Source of the DNA: JABMMZ01 sp040403495
GTDB lineage: Bacteria; Bacteroidota; Bacteroidia; NS11-12g; UBA955
Direction of reading: 5' to 3'
DNA length: 64,000 nt
NCBI GenBank assembly: GCA_040403495.1
Contig: JBBAKM010000013.1
Coordinates: 1-64,000, forward strand
The position numbers were made by a program, and so were the translations under genes. Positions 56,571 through 64,000 of this stretch are shown here, in pieces. Each line of letters opens with the position of its first letter. The stretch's first letter is position 1. A model generated the notes under the pieces. That model did not search any database. It was not told the DNA's origin and was given only the letters and a program-made list of their open reading frames with translations.

Positions 56571-57965
56571 ATGAAAGACAAGTATATAGATTTAATAGAA
56601 CAAACTTTTGATTTCCCTGTTGATGAGTTTGGTTTAATTGATGGTTCTGAGTTGACTTACCACAACATTCCTTTGATGGATATAGTGGAGCAATATGGTA
56701 CGCCACTTAAATTTACATACTTGCCTAAGATATCAGACAATATTAAAAAAGCAAGAACTTGGTTCAATGTCGCGATGGCGAAGGTAGATTACAAAGCCAA
56801 ATATCACTACTGTTACTGTACCAAAAGCTCACATTTCAGTCATGTGTTGGAGGAAGTGCTGAAAAATGAGGTACATCTTGAGACTTCATCTGCATTTGAT
56901 ATCAATTTAATTCAGTCTTTGCATGAACAAGGTTTGTTCAATAAGGAGAAGTTTATTGTATGTAACGGGTTTAAGTTGCAAAACTATATTGATAATATAG
57001 CAATGTTAATCAATGATGGATTTAAGAATGTAATTCCAGTGATTGATAATATTAGAGAAGTTGACTTGTTGTCTGCGGCAGTCAATGAAAACTTTTTTTG
57101 TGGAATAAGAATCGCAGCGGAGGAGGAACCTAAGTTTCCGTTTTATACCTCACGTTTGGGGATTGGATACAAGGATATTGTTCCTTTTTATAATAGTAAA
57201 ATAAAGTCGAACCCAAAGATGAAGTTGAAGATGCTTCACTTCTTTATCAATACAGGTATAGAAGATGATGCATACTATTGGAATGAATTGCACAAATGTT
57301 TGAGTGTATATTGTGAGTTGAAAAAGATTTGTCCTGACTTAGATAGTTTGAATATTGGTGGAGGTTTTCCAATTAAGAATTCACTTAAATTTAACTTCGA
57401 TTATGAGTATATGGCTTCAGAGATTGTGGCACAAGTGAAGATGGTTTGTGAAAGTAATGGAGTTCCTGAACCTGATATTTTTACAGAATTTGGATCGTTT
57501 ACAGTTGGTGAGAGTGGTGGTGCTATATTCAAAGTAGAATACCAAAAGGTTCAAAACGACCGTGAAAAGTGGAATATGATTGACAGTAGTTTTATGACTA
57601 CTTTGCCTGATTCTTGGGCTATCAATAAAAAATTCATCATGTTTCCTTTGAACAATTGGGATAAAACATATGAGCGTGTTTTGTTGGGTGGTATCACATG
57701 TGACAGTGATGATTATTACAATAGTGAACAGCACTCAAATGCTATCTATTTACCTGTTTTTGACGAAGTAGATCACTTGTATATTGGTTATTTCCATTGC
57801 GGCGCTTATCAAGAAAGTTTAGCTGGTTTTGGAGGTATTCAACACTGTTTAACTCCTGCCCCAAAGCATATAATTATAAGTGTTGATGAAAATGGAGAAT
57901 ACAATACCCGTTTGTTCTCAAAAGAGCAAACTTACAAAAGCATGCTTAAAACTTTAGGGTACTAA
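56571..57965 (+). CDS. speA: Arginine decarboxylase (fold III, short Bacteroidota form)
   Basis: This 464-residue PLP enzyme of the alanine-racemase-like fold III makes agmatine for polyamine synthesis. The PLP Lys is K85 in YHYCYCTKSSHF. Other landmarks are HLETSSAFDINLI, KFIVCNGFK, LNIGGGFPI (phosphate loop), TEFGSFTVGESG, and the C-terminal GGITCDSDDYY and FDEVDHLYIGYFHCGAYQES, with the Cys-Asp substrate motif. The length fits the short arginine decarboxylases of Bacteroidota rather than the 630-residue E. coli SpeA. The 3' end overlaps the DUF3467 gene by four bases tail to tail. Confidence 0.9.
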   Translation: MKDKYIDLIEQTFDFPVDEFGLIDGSELTYHNIPLMDIVEQYGTPLKFTYLPKISDNIKKARTWFNVAMAKVDYKAKYHYCYCTKSSHFSHVLEEVLKNEVHLETSSAFDINLIQSLHEQGLFNKEKFIVCNGFKLQNYIDNIAMLINDGFKNVIPVIDNIREVDLLSAAVNENFFCGIRIAAEEEPKFPFYTSRLGIGYKDIVPFYNSKIKSNPKMKLKMLHFFINTGIEDDAYYWNELHKCLSVYCELKKICPDLDSLNIGGGFPIKNSLKFNFDYEYMASEIVAQVKMVCESNGVPEPDIFTEFGSFTVGESGGAIFKVEYQKVQNDREKWNMIDSSFMTTLPDSWAINKKFIMFPLNNWDKTYERVLLGGITCDSDDYYNSEQHSNAIYLPVFDEVDHLYIGYFHCGAYQESLAGFGGIQHCLTPAPKHIIISVDENGEYNTRLFSKEQTYKSMLKTLGY

Positions 57966-58288
57966 GCCTGTCCTGTAACACCACCAAAGTTGATAGGGAA
58001 TCCTTGATTGCCGCCACCTGCTTCTAAATCAACCTCACCAAAGTGTGATTCAAATTTTTGCATATTATCACCCAATGCAAATAAAAGACGTTTGGCGTGT
58101 TGAGGAGTCATTATGATTCTACTTTTTACTTTACCTTTAGGAATTCCTGGTAAAATTCTAACAAAATCAATGATAAATTCAGCTTGACTGTGAGTTATAA
58201 TGGCTAAATTACTGTATTGACCCTCTGCAATTTCTTCTGATAATTCTATGTCAATAGGTTGGTCGATGATTTCTTCTTTTTTATTCAT
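57962..58288 (-). CDS. DUF3467 family protein
   Basis: The 108-residue protein from MNKKEEIIDQ (58288) has an acidic N terminus followed by the DUF3467 pattern: EGQYSNLAIITHSQAEFIIDF, ILPGIPKGKVKSRIIMTPQHAKRLLFAL. It ends in a Gly-rich tail (GGGNQGFPINFGG). The function is unknown; the family is widespread and resembles small adaptor proteins. Its -7 box is at 58300-58307, divergent from the DUF4920 gene. Confidence 0.88.
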   Translation of the reverse strand: MNKKEEIIDQPIDIELSEEIAEGQYSNLAIITHSQAEFIIDFVRILPGIPKGKVKSRIIMTPQHAKRLLFALGDNMQKFESHFGEVDLEAGGGNQGFPINFGGVTGQA

Positions 58289-58299
58289 AATAGTATTGT

Positions 58300-58307
58300 C
58301 AAAGATA
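58300..58307 (-). promoter_or_regulatory. -7 promoter box of the DUF3467 gene
   Basis: The minus strand reads TATCTTTG (TAnnTTTG), 11 bases before the ATG at 58288. Confidence 0.5.
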
Positions 58308-58315
58308 GTATTTTT

Positions 58316-58345
58316 TTTGATTATGAATAATTTCAATTAGCTTTG
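58316..58345 (+). promoter_or_regulatory. Promoter of the DUF4920 gene
   Basis: TTTG (58316-58319), an 18-base spacer and TAGCTTTG (58338-58345) match the TTTG/TAnnTTTG promoter with the same spacing as the PTPS-folE promoter. The ATG follows 17 bases later. Confidence 0.65.
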
Positions 58346-58362
58346 TTCTTCAAAAAAATACA

Positions 58363-58731
58363 ATGAATAAATTATTTGCTACTCTTCTGTCTCTTTTCAT
58401 TCTGTCTGCTTGCTCCTCTTCTAAACCAGAAGGAACGTATGGTGAAGCTTTCGAAAACAATGGTGCTATTGAGTTAAATACAGCTTTAAAGTCATACGAA
58501 ATGGGCGTGGATACCATCTATGTAATTAAAGGAAAAGTGGATAATGTTTGTACCCACTCTGGCTGTTGGATTATGTTTAAAAACGAAGGAAAGGAGTATT
58601 ATATCAATACTCTAGAAAAATTTACATTACCAAAAAATGTTTTAGGCAAAAAAGCTATTGCCAAAGGTCGCTTTGTAAAAGACGAAGAGGACGAAATAAG
58701 TTTTGAAGCTAGCGGTATTATTGTTGAATAA
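58363..58731 (+). CDS. DUF4920 family lipoprotein
   Basis: The 122-residue lipoprotein has lipobox ILSAC (Cys about residue 17). The mature part matches DUF4920: YGEAFENNGAIEL, IYVIKGKVDNVCTHSGCWIMF with two conserved Cys, KAIAKGRFV. The paired Cys and OB-like strands suggest metal or redox binding, but the function is not established. The 3' end overlaps miaA by 14 bases tail to tail. Confidence 0.88.
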   Translation: MNKLFATLLSLFILSACSSSKPEGTYGEAFENNGAIELNTALKSYEMGVDTIYVIKGKVDNVCTHSGCWIMFKNEGKEYYINTLEKFTLPKNVLGKKAIAKGRFVKDEEDEISFEASGIIVE

Positions 58732-59554
58732 TACTTTGGTTTTTAAACCACGTTAATTGTCGTTTTGCGTAGTTGCGGGTGTGTTGTTTTATTTTTTCAA
58801 TCGCCATTTCTTTGCTAATTTCTTTTTCAAAACAAGGCCACCACTCCGAATATCCTACTGTTTTTAAAGCATTTAAATCTTTGTGAATGTACAATGAATG
58901 TGCTTCTTCCTCAAGTCCATCTTCTATCATTTGGTCTACTCTCGCATTGATTCTTTGATACAGCTGCTCGCGAGGTAATTCGATTAAGTCTATATTAACT
59001 TCAAATGGATATTCGATAGAAACCATTGGTTCTCCTGATGGTTTTTCTTGTAATCCAATTTCAATGGCGCGAATAATTCTATGTGGATTCTTGCTTTCAA
59101 TTAAAGAAGGGGATAATAAACCAGTGTATTTTTCAATCACAAATTCAATTCCCTTTGTTCCTATTAATACATTCAATTCGTTGCGTAATGCTTCGTTTTT
59201 GCTCGGTAAAAGGTCTATTCCATTGATAAGTGAGTTAATGTATAAGCCTGTTCCTCCACAAACAATTATATTGTCGTATGTCTGAAATAGTTCGTTTATT
59301 AACGTTCTACCTTCATTCACATATTTGCCAACATTATAGTCGTCAAAGATGGAAACGTGGTTAATGAAATAGTGTTTAACCTCATCAAGTTGTGCTAATG
59401 TTGGTTTGGCAACGCCAATATTAAGTTCTTTGTATATTTGTCTCGAATCAGCAGAAAGGATAGGACAACAGAGTTTCTTGGCTAAACGAATTGAGTAATC
59501 TGTTTTTCCAGCAGCGGTAGGTCCTATGATTAACCATATTTTTTTTGGCATCAT
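58718..59554 (-). CDS. miaA: tRNA dimethylallyltransferase (MiaA)
   Basis: MiaA adds a dimethylallyl group to A37 of tRNAs that read UNN codons. The protein has 278 residues from MMPKKIWLIIG (59554); an upstream in-frame start would overlap the hbd gene. Motifs are P-loop GPTAAGKT (11-18), ILSADSRQIYKELNIGVAKP, VCGGTGLYINSLINGID, NPHRIIRAIEI and the C-terminal QHTRNYAKRQLTWFK. It follows hbd by 16 bases on the same strand. Confidence 0.95.
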   Translation of the reverse strand: MMPKKIWLIIGPTAAGKTDYSIRLAKKLCCPILSADSRQIYKELNIGVAKPTLAQLDEVKHYFINHVSIFDDYNVGKYVNEGRTLINELFQTYDNIIVCGGTGLYINSLINGIDLLPSKNEALRNELNVLIGTKGIEFVIEKYTGLLSPSLIESKNPHRIIRAIEIGLQEKPSGEPMVSIEYPFEVNIDLIELPREQLYQRINARVDQMIEDGLEEEAHSLYIHKDLNALKTVGYSEWWPCFEKEISKEMAIEKIKQHTRNYAKRQLTWFKNQSIIQQ

Positions 59555-59570
59555 GGCACTAGTATAATGA

Positions 59571-60458
59571 CTATTTAAAGTTGGGTGCAACCACTAATTC
59601 TTTGGTTCCATTGGCGTAGTCGTAAAAACCTCTTCCAGATTTTACGCCCAAATCACCTGCAGTTACCATGTTTATAAGCAACGGACTTGCGGCATACTTA
59701 GGATTTCCTAATCCTGTGTGTAATACATTTAAAATAGCCAAACAAACATCTAAACCGATAAAGTCAGCCAATTGTAATGGTCCCATCGGATGAGCCATAC
59801 CTAATTTCATGACAGTATCAATCTCTTCAACTCCAGCAACACCCTCGTTTAAAGTAATAATAGCCTCATTTATCATTGGCATTAATATTCTATTGGCAAC
59901 AAAACCAGGATAGTCATTTACCAAAGTAGGTGTTTTGCCAATTGTTTTGCTAAGATTCATAATGGTTTCTGTAACTTCACTAGAAGTTTTGTAGCCATTA
60001 ATAACTTCTACCAATTTCATTACAGGCACTGGATTCATAAAGTGCATACCAATAACTTGAGTAGGTCTGTTGGTAACCGAAGCAATTTTTGTGATACTTA
60101 TTGAAGATGTGTTTGAAGACAATATACAATGTGCAGGTGCGTGAGTATCTATGTCTTTAAATAATTGCAACTTAATGTTGATATTTTCTGTAGCGGCTTC
60201 TATAACTAAATCAGCTTGACTTACTCCTTGAACCAAGTCGGTACTTGTTTGAATATTGGCAAGTGTTGCTGCTTTTTGTTCTTCTGTAATAATTTGTTTG
60301 CTCACTTGTCTGTCCAAATTAGACGCAATTTTGGCCACTGCTTTTTGAAGTGCCCCTTCATTGATGTCTATTAATTGTACTTTAAAATTGTTCATTGCAA
60401 ACACGTGTGCAATGCCATTACCCATAGTGCCGCATCCTATTACAGAAATATTTTTCAT
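59571..60458 (-). CDS. 3-hydroxybutyryl-CoA dehydrogenase
   Basis: This 295-residue NAD-dependent 3-hydroxyacyl-CoA dehydrogenase starts at MKNISVIGCGTMGNGI (60458), which places the dinucleotide motif GxGxxG at residues 8-13. It shows VIEAATENINIKLQLFKDID, SNTSSISITKIA, RPTQVIGMHFMNPVPVMKLVEVI (catalytic His) and PGFVANRILMPMINEAI. The likely role is short-chain fatty acid or butyrate metabolism. The -7 box is at 60480-60487. Confidence 0.94.
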   Translation of the reverse strand: MKNISVIGCGTMGNGIAHVFAMNNFKVQLIDINEGALQKAVAKIASNLDRQVSKQIITEEQKAATLANIQTSTDLVQGVSQADLVIEAATENINIKLQLFKDIDTHAPAHCILSSNTSSISITKIASVTNRPTQVIGMHFMNPVPVMKLVEVINGYKTSSEVTETIMNLSKTIGKTPTLVNDYPGFVANRILMPMINEAIITLNEGVAGVEEIDTVMKLGMAHPMGPLQLADFIGLDVCLAILNVLHTGLGNPKYAASPLLINMVTAGDLGVKSGRGFYDYANGTKELVVAPNFK

Positions 60459-60479
60459 TGATTTTTTAAAATTGTGATG

Positions 60480-60487
60480 CAAAAATA
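60480..60487 (-). promoter_or_regulatory. -7 promoter box of the hbd-miaA unit
   Basis: The minus strand reads TATTTTTG (TAnnTTTG), 21 bases before the ATG at 60458. Confidence 0.5.
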
Positions 60488-60562
60488 ACTATTTCAACTC
60501 AATTTTATAGTTTTAAGTTGTTTTTTTAAGACAAGAATAAAGCCCATAATTACAACACGAGA

Positions 60563-62905
60563 TTACCTGATTATTTGGAATTTCGAAGTGTAAATAATTT
60601 CTTCTGTTTTGAATTTAACAATATAAAAACCAGCGTTTAAATCAGCGGTATTAATGACTGTGAATTCACCATTTAAATCAATTGGAGGAGTAATTAGTTG
60701 CCCTAATGAATTAAAAACTTCGAGCTTATTGATTTCTGAAGGATTGATATTGAATTCAATTTTTTGGTTAGCTGGATTTGGGAAACCGTTAATGGCTTTT
60801 TGAATGTAAGTATTTTTAACCGAAATATTGCCGCTGTTTTTGAAACTTGGCTTTAGGTAATTGAACCCACCTCTGTTCATTCCTGTTATAATTTCAGGTA
60901 CATTGTCGCCATCTAAGTCGGCCAAAGAAGGAGTTACAAAACTGCCAATGTCAATTTTAAATATTTTTTGACCTTGAAAACTTTTGCGGAAATAAAAAGA
61001 ATCAAGTTGTTTGAAAGTGCTACTTGGGTTTTTCCCATTGATTTCATACATTCTTAAGTTTCCTAGAGAATTCCCGACAATTATTTCTAATATACCATCT
61101 CCATTTAAGTCGGCAATTGTTGGTTTAGAATAAGTGTTTTTTTCAAAAACAGTAAACTGCCCTAGTATTGCAAAGGTATCGTCGTAGATATACTGAAAGC
61201 CAATGGAATCAAAAGCTTTTATGTTGCCAAAACGATTAGTGGAAATTAAAAAATCAGGCTCACTCAATGAACCAATGTTTCTGTAGTATGATAAGGTGCT
61301 ATCAAATCTGCCAATCACTAAATCTTTTAGACCGTCTTTGTCAATATCAGCAATAGCAGGAGAGCTAAATGAGCCAATGTCTATGTTAAAACCAGTGTAT
61401 TGATTGTTCGAAAATACAAAGGTTGGATTTAAAGTGTTGTTGCTTGCAGAATTGTTTTTATAAAATAAAATTTCGCCTTTGTCATTGCCACATACCAAGT
61501 CTAATTTACCATCATTGTCCATGTCTGAAACAGCAATTGTTAAATTATTAAGTCTTTGTGAAATAAAGTTGCCAAAATCTTGATTTACTAATTTGAATTT
61601 TGCTGTTTTGTTTGTTCCAATATTTTCAAATAGATAAAGGCGATCAGCGGTATCTCTTGTAACTAGTTTGTCCCCATTGTTAGCCACAATACAGTCTAAG
61701 TCTCCATCTTTGTCCCAATCTGCAAAAGCCCAACTGTTTCTATTGCCTAAGTCTATAACATCGGGGGTAAAGAAAGGCGCTTGTTGTGCCCAAGTAGGAC
61801 TTAAGTCTTGCCCCGTATTTTTGAACCAATTAATTTGATTGGTTTCCTTAGTAATATACTGAAAATTAATAGAGTTAGGAGCATAAACTAAATCGCGTTT
61901 GCCATCATTGTCAATATCGAGAAAATAAGCGGCAGGATAGGTAGCCACAGCGGCTCTGTTGTTACCCGTAACAAATAATGTGTCGGCATTGTAAAAAGAA
62001 TCGTACCCTCTTGAATTAAAAGTTTTTGCGTTCTTTAATAATGTCATGTGGTTGCAACTTTCATTTCCTAAAAGCATGTCGATGTCGCTATCATTGTCTG
62101 CATCAAATAACGTTATAGCAGAACCTGAAGTGTGTCTTGATAGGTCGTAGTTTCTATTTGAGCTAGATGTACATTCATTGAAAATATAACCATTACAGTC
62201 AAAGTCGAGGAAGTAACCTAGACATAAATCAACCAAGAAAAAACGCATACTGTCTGGAGGGAGATTTTTTTCAACTTGTGCATTTTTGTATAAATAGATT
62301 GCACCACCAACATTCGAATAGCTCATAATGTCTAAGTCGCCATCGTTGTCAATGTCATAAATCCCTGGTAAGTGAATTGAGGGAGTAGAAAGGGTGTTGA
62401 ATTCAATGAATGAACCTTTAGGACTCATGTTTCTAAAACTGATTTTGTCGATTAGAACAAAGGCGGGACGGCCAGAAACGGTGAAAGAAATGTTTTTATA
62501 AACGATGTAACCTTGATCACCGATGGTAAAAATATCTTCATAACCGTCATTGTTATAATCTCTTAATAACATCCAACCAAAAGGTCTCATTTTAGGAAAA
62601 AAATCGGCATAACGGTTATCCAATTCATAATTTACTTCGCCTAAAGCGCCTTTGTTGATATAGGTGGAAATAGAACCATCTAATTTGTCATAAAGAACCA
62701 TGTCTTTTTTACCGTCGCCATTCACATCACAAGCGCTAAATTGTGGACAATGGTAGCCGCCTGAGCTTGAAAATTTTAATGGACGCAAGGCATTGTCAAC
62801 AAAAGTAATGCTGTCGGAAAAGTAATATTTCAACTGCTGTGCTTTGATTTTAAAGGGCAAAGACAAGTAAATAAGTGCCAAAAAAGCTGTAATTTTCAGT
62901 TTCAT
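60563..62905 (-). CDS. VCBS/FG-GAP repeat surface protein with T9SS sorting signal
   Basis: The 780-residue secreted protein starts at MKLKITAFLAL (62905) with a signal peptide ending near IKAQQ. It has about eight FG-GAP/VCBS repeats, each with a calcium-binding loop such as DVNGDGKKDMV, DYNNDGYEDI, DIDNDGDLDI, DADNDSDIDM and DLNGDGILEI, forming an integrin-like propeller. The C terminus (GFPNPANQKIEFNI...LEVFNSLGQLI...LNAGFYIVKFK) is a T9SS type A sorting domain. It probably works in adhesion or ligand binding at the surface. It is monocistronic, with a -7 box at 62923-62930. Confidence 0.9.
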   Translation of the reverse strand: MKLKITAFLALIYLSLPFKIKAQQLKYYFSDSITFVDNALRPLKFSSSGGYHCPQFSACDVNGDGKKDMVLYDKLDGSISTYINKGALGEVNYELDNRYADFFPKMRPFGWMLLRDYNNDGYEDIFTIGDQGYIVYKNISFTVSGRPAFVLIDKISFRNMSPKGSFIEFNTLSTPSIHLPGIYDIDNDGDLDIMSYSNVGGAIYLYKNAQVEKNLPPDSMRFFLVDLCLGYFLDFDCNGYIFNECTSSSNRNYDLSRHTSGSAITLFDADNDSDIDMLLGNESCNHMTLLKNAKTFNSRGYDSFYNADTLFVTGNNRAAVATYPAAYFLDIDNDGKRDLVYAPNSINFQYITKETNQINWFKNTGQDLSPTWAQQAPFFTPDVIDLGNRNSWAFADWDKDGDLDCIVANNGDKLVTRDTADRLYLFENIGTNKTAKFKLVNQDFGNFISQRLNNLTIAVSDMDNDGKLDLVCGNDKGEILFYKNNSASNNTLNPTFVFSNNQYTGFNIDIGSFSSPAIADIDKDGLKDLVIGRFDSTLSYYRNIGSLSEPDFLISTNRFGNIKAFDSIGFQYIYDDTFAILGQFTVFEKNTYSKPTIADLNGDGILEIIVGNSLGNLRMYEINGKNPSSTFKQLDSFYFRKSFQGQKIFKIDIGSFVTPSLADLDGDNVPEIITGMNRGGFNYLKPSFKNSGNISVKNTYIQKAINGFPNPANQKIEFNINPSEINKLEVFNSLGQLITPPIDLNGEFTVINTADLNAGFYIVKFKTEEIIYTSKFQIIR

Positions 62906-62922
62906 GTATAAAAATCTTAATT

Positions 62923-62930
62923 CAAAGATA
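62923..62930 (-). promoter_or_regulatory. -7 promoter box of the VCBS-repeat gene
   Basis: The minus strand reads TATCTTTG (TAnnTTTG), 17 bases before the ATG at 62905. Confidence 0.5.
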
Positions 62931-62983
62931 CAAATAAGACAATAATATTCCAATAACGCTGCACGAATTAATTCCTTTTTATA

Positions 62984-62991
62984 TATTTTTG
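62984..62991 (+). promoter_or_regulatory. -7 promoter box of murF
   Basis: TATTTTTG matches TAnnTTTG and lies 12 bases before the ATG at 63004. Confidence 0.5.
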
Positions 62992-63003
62992 AATTTTAAA
63001 ACC

Positions 63004-64000
63004 ATGCACCTCGACGATTTATATCAACTCTTCATTAAAGCCAATCAATTGGTTTCAACTGATACCAGACAAATTAAACCTGCTTCACTGTTTTTTGCAT
63101 TAAAGGGTCCCAATTTTAATGGCAATTTATTCGTAGAAGAAGCATTGGAAAAAGGAGCAATGTATTCTATTTCAGACGAGTATAAGGGAGATAATTCTAG
63201 AGTTATTTTGGTTGATGATGTATTAAAAACACTTCAAGATTTAGCTAATTACCACAGAAAACAACTTGGTATTAAAGTCATTGGAATAGGGGGGAGCAAT
63301 GGAAAAACAACGACTAAAGAACTTCTTCATGCTTGTATGAGTAAGGCGTTTAATGTATTTTCAACGGTAGGGAATTTGAATAATCACATTGGAGTGCCAT
63401 TGACATTGCTTCAATTAACAAGCAAACACCAATTTGCAATAGTTGAGTTGGGTGCCAATAAAGGAGGAGATATTGAGGAACTCTGTTTGATAGCAGAGCC
63501 TGATTTTGGAGTAATCACCAATATTGGGAAAGAACATTTGGAAGGATTTGGAGATATAGAAGGGGTGGCTAAAGCTGAAAGTGAGTTGTATGATTATTTA
63601 TTAAAAAACAATGGACATTCTTTTGTTAATGAAGATGACATGTGGCTCATGAATATGAGTAAAAGGCTTAAAAACAAAACAGGATATTCCATACATTCCA
63701 ATCAATTTTCAGACGTTCAATTGGTGCCTCAAATTTCTTTTAATTACAATGAACTTTCTTTTCAATCGCCTTTGTTTGGCGCTCACAATCTTCAGAATAT
63801 CGTTGTTGCTATTACAATTTCAGGTTATTTTGGGGTAAAAATAGAGTTGATTAAAGAAGCTATTGCAGAATACCATCCACAAAATAACCGTTCACAAATT
63901 ATTCAAACAGACAAAGGAAACACCTTGCTTATGGATGCTTATAATGCAAATCCAAGCAGTGTTGAAAGTGCATTGAAAACATTTAGTTCAATGGGCGACA
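63004..64000 (+). CDS. murF: UDP-N-acetylmuramoyl-tripeptide--D-alanyl-D-alanine ligase (MurF), 3' end outside window
   Basis: An uninterrupted frame runs from the ATG at 63004 to the window edge (332 codons), against about 430 residues for a whole MurF. MurF adds D-Ala-D-Ala to the peptidoglycan precursor. Visible parts are the N-terminal UDP-binding domain with STDTRQIKPASLFFALKG, the ATP P-loop GIGGSNGKTTTKE (from residue 94), VELGANKGGDI, ITNIGKEHLEGFG, and the start of the C-terminal domain LMDAYNANPSSVE. The DAYNANP and GGSNGKTTTK motifs separate it from other Mur ligases. Confidence 0.95.
   Translation, partial: MHLDDLYQLFIKANQLVSTDTRQIKPASLFFALKGPNFNGNLFVEEALEKGAMYSISDEYKGDNSRVILVDDVLKTLQDLANYHRKQLGIKVIGIGGSNGKTTTKELLHACMSKAFNVFSTVGNLNNHIGVPLTLLQLTSKHQFAIVELGANKGGDIEELCLIAEPDFGVITNIGKEHLEGFGDIEGVAKAESELYDYLLKNNGHSFVNEDDMWLMNMSKRLKNKTGYSIHSNQFSDVQLVPQISFNYNELSFQSPLFGAHNLQNIVVAITISGYFGVKIELIKEAIAEYHPQNNRSQIIQTDKGNTLLMDAYNANPSSVESALKTFSSMGD

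Overview
The window is a stretch of chromosome from a low-GC member of the Bacteroidota, probably an assembled draft genome because a run of 10 N lies at 4188-4197. The phylum call rests on four things: at least five proteins have the C-terminal beta-sandwich sorting domain of the type IX secretion system (T9SS); Shine-Dalgarno sequences are essentially absent; many genes have the Bacteroidota -7 promoter box TAnnTTTG; and families typical of the phylum are present (DUF3276, DUF3467, DUF4920, DUF4197, GH3, LuxC-like reductase, short CrtYcd-type lycopene cyclase). The order cannot be fixed from sequence alone.

Layout. 1-605: mosaic of short dispersed palindromic repeats and a 20-base near-copy of the 3' end of the adjacent tRNA-Val (606-680). 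782-3002: feoAB iron uptake. 3086-5287: AlkD-like DNA repair, a MarR regulator cut by the assembly gap, a DUF4197 lipoprotein and a small Cys-rich membrane protein. 5291-11302: GH3-type protein, PaaE-like reductase, photolyase, TIGR01777 epimerase and a divergent MerR/B12 regulator with all visible residues of a CarH-type light sensor. 11372-20137: two large related T9SS cargo proteins flanking a small XRE regulator, with a candidate operator between. 20205-24999: tRNA-Leu, purD, DUF502, a sigma factor-lycopene cyclase pair, and a pterin pair (PTPS and folE). 25048-32743: M1 peptidase with a barrel-like C-terminal half, DUF3050 protein, CAP/TPR protein, ABM protein and a degenerate SAM hydroxide adenosyltransferase. 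32808-39176: phoH, purC, NHL-repeat T9SS protein, Pif1-like helicase, TerC. 39166-40842: small unknowns. 41156-45306: ALDH-meaB-FMN reductase-amidase operon. 45307-46086: second repeat mosaic. 46087-49632: pdxJ with two outer-membrane barrel genes. 49735-64000: mostly housekeeping genes (K+ RCK protein, lon, speA, miaA, hbd, murF) with a c-type cytochrome-like lipoprotein, LuxC, a VCBS-repeat T9SS protein and several small conserved unknowns.

How the genes fit together. The clearest functional theme is light and oxidative stress: a probable B12 photoreceptor beside photolyase, a flavin/2Fe-2S reductase and an SDR protein, and, 11 kb away, a sigma factor coupled to a lycopene cyclase. The second theme is surface and secretion: several large T9SS cargo proteins, an M1 protease that may be held in the outer membrane by its own barrel, and a ComEA-like helix-hairpin-helix domain joined to an outer-membrane barrel. 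I see no insertion sequence, prophage, CRISPR array or rRNA. No complete new defence or biosynthetic system is evident. The most unusual signals are palindromic repeats inserted in frame into a T9SS cargo gene, start codons placed only 4-5 bases after the -7 box (predicted leaderless mRNAs), and the helix-hairpin-helix/barrel pair.
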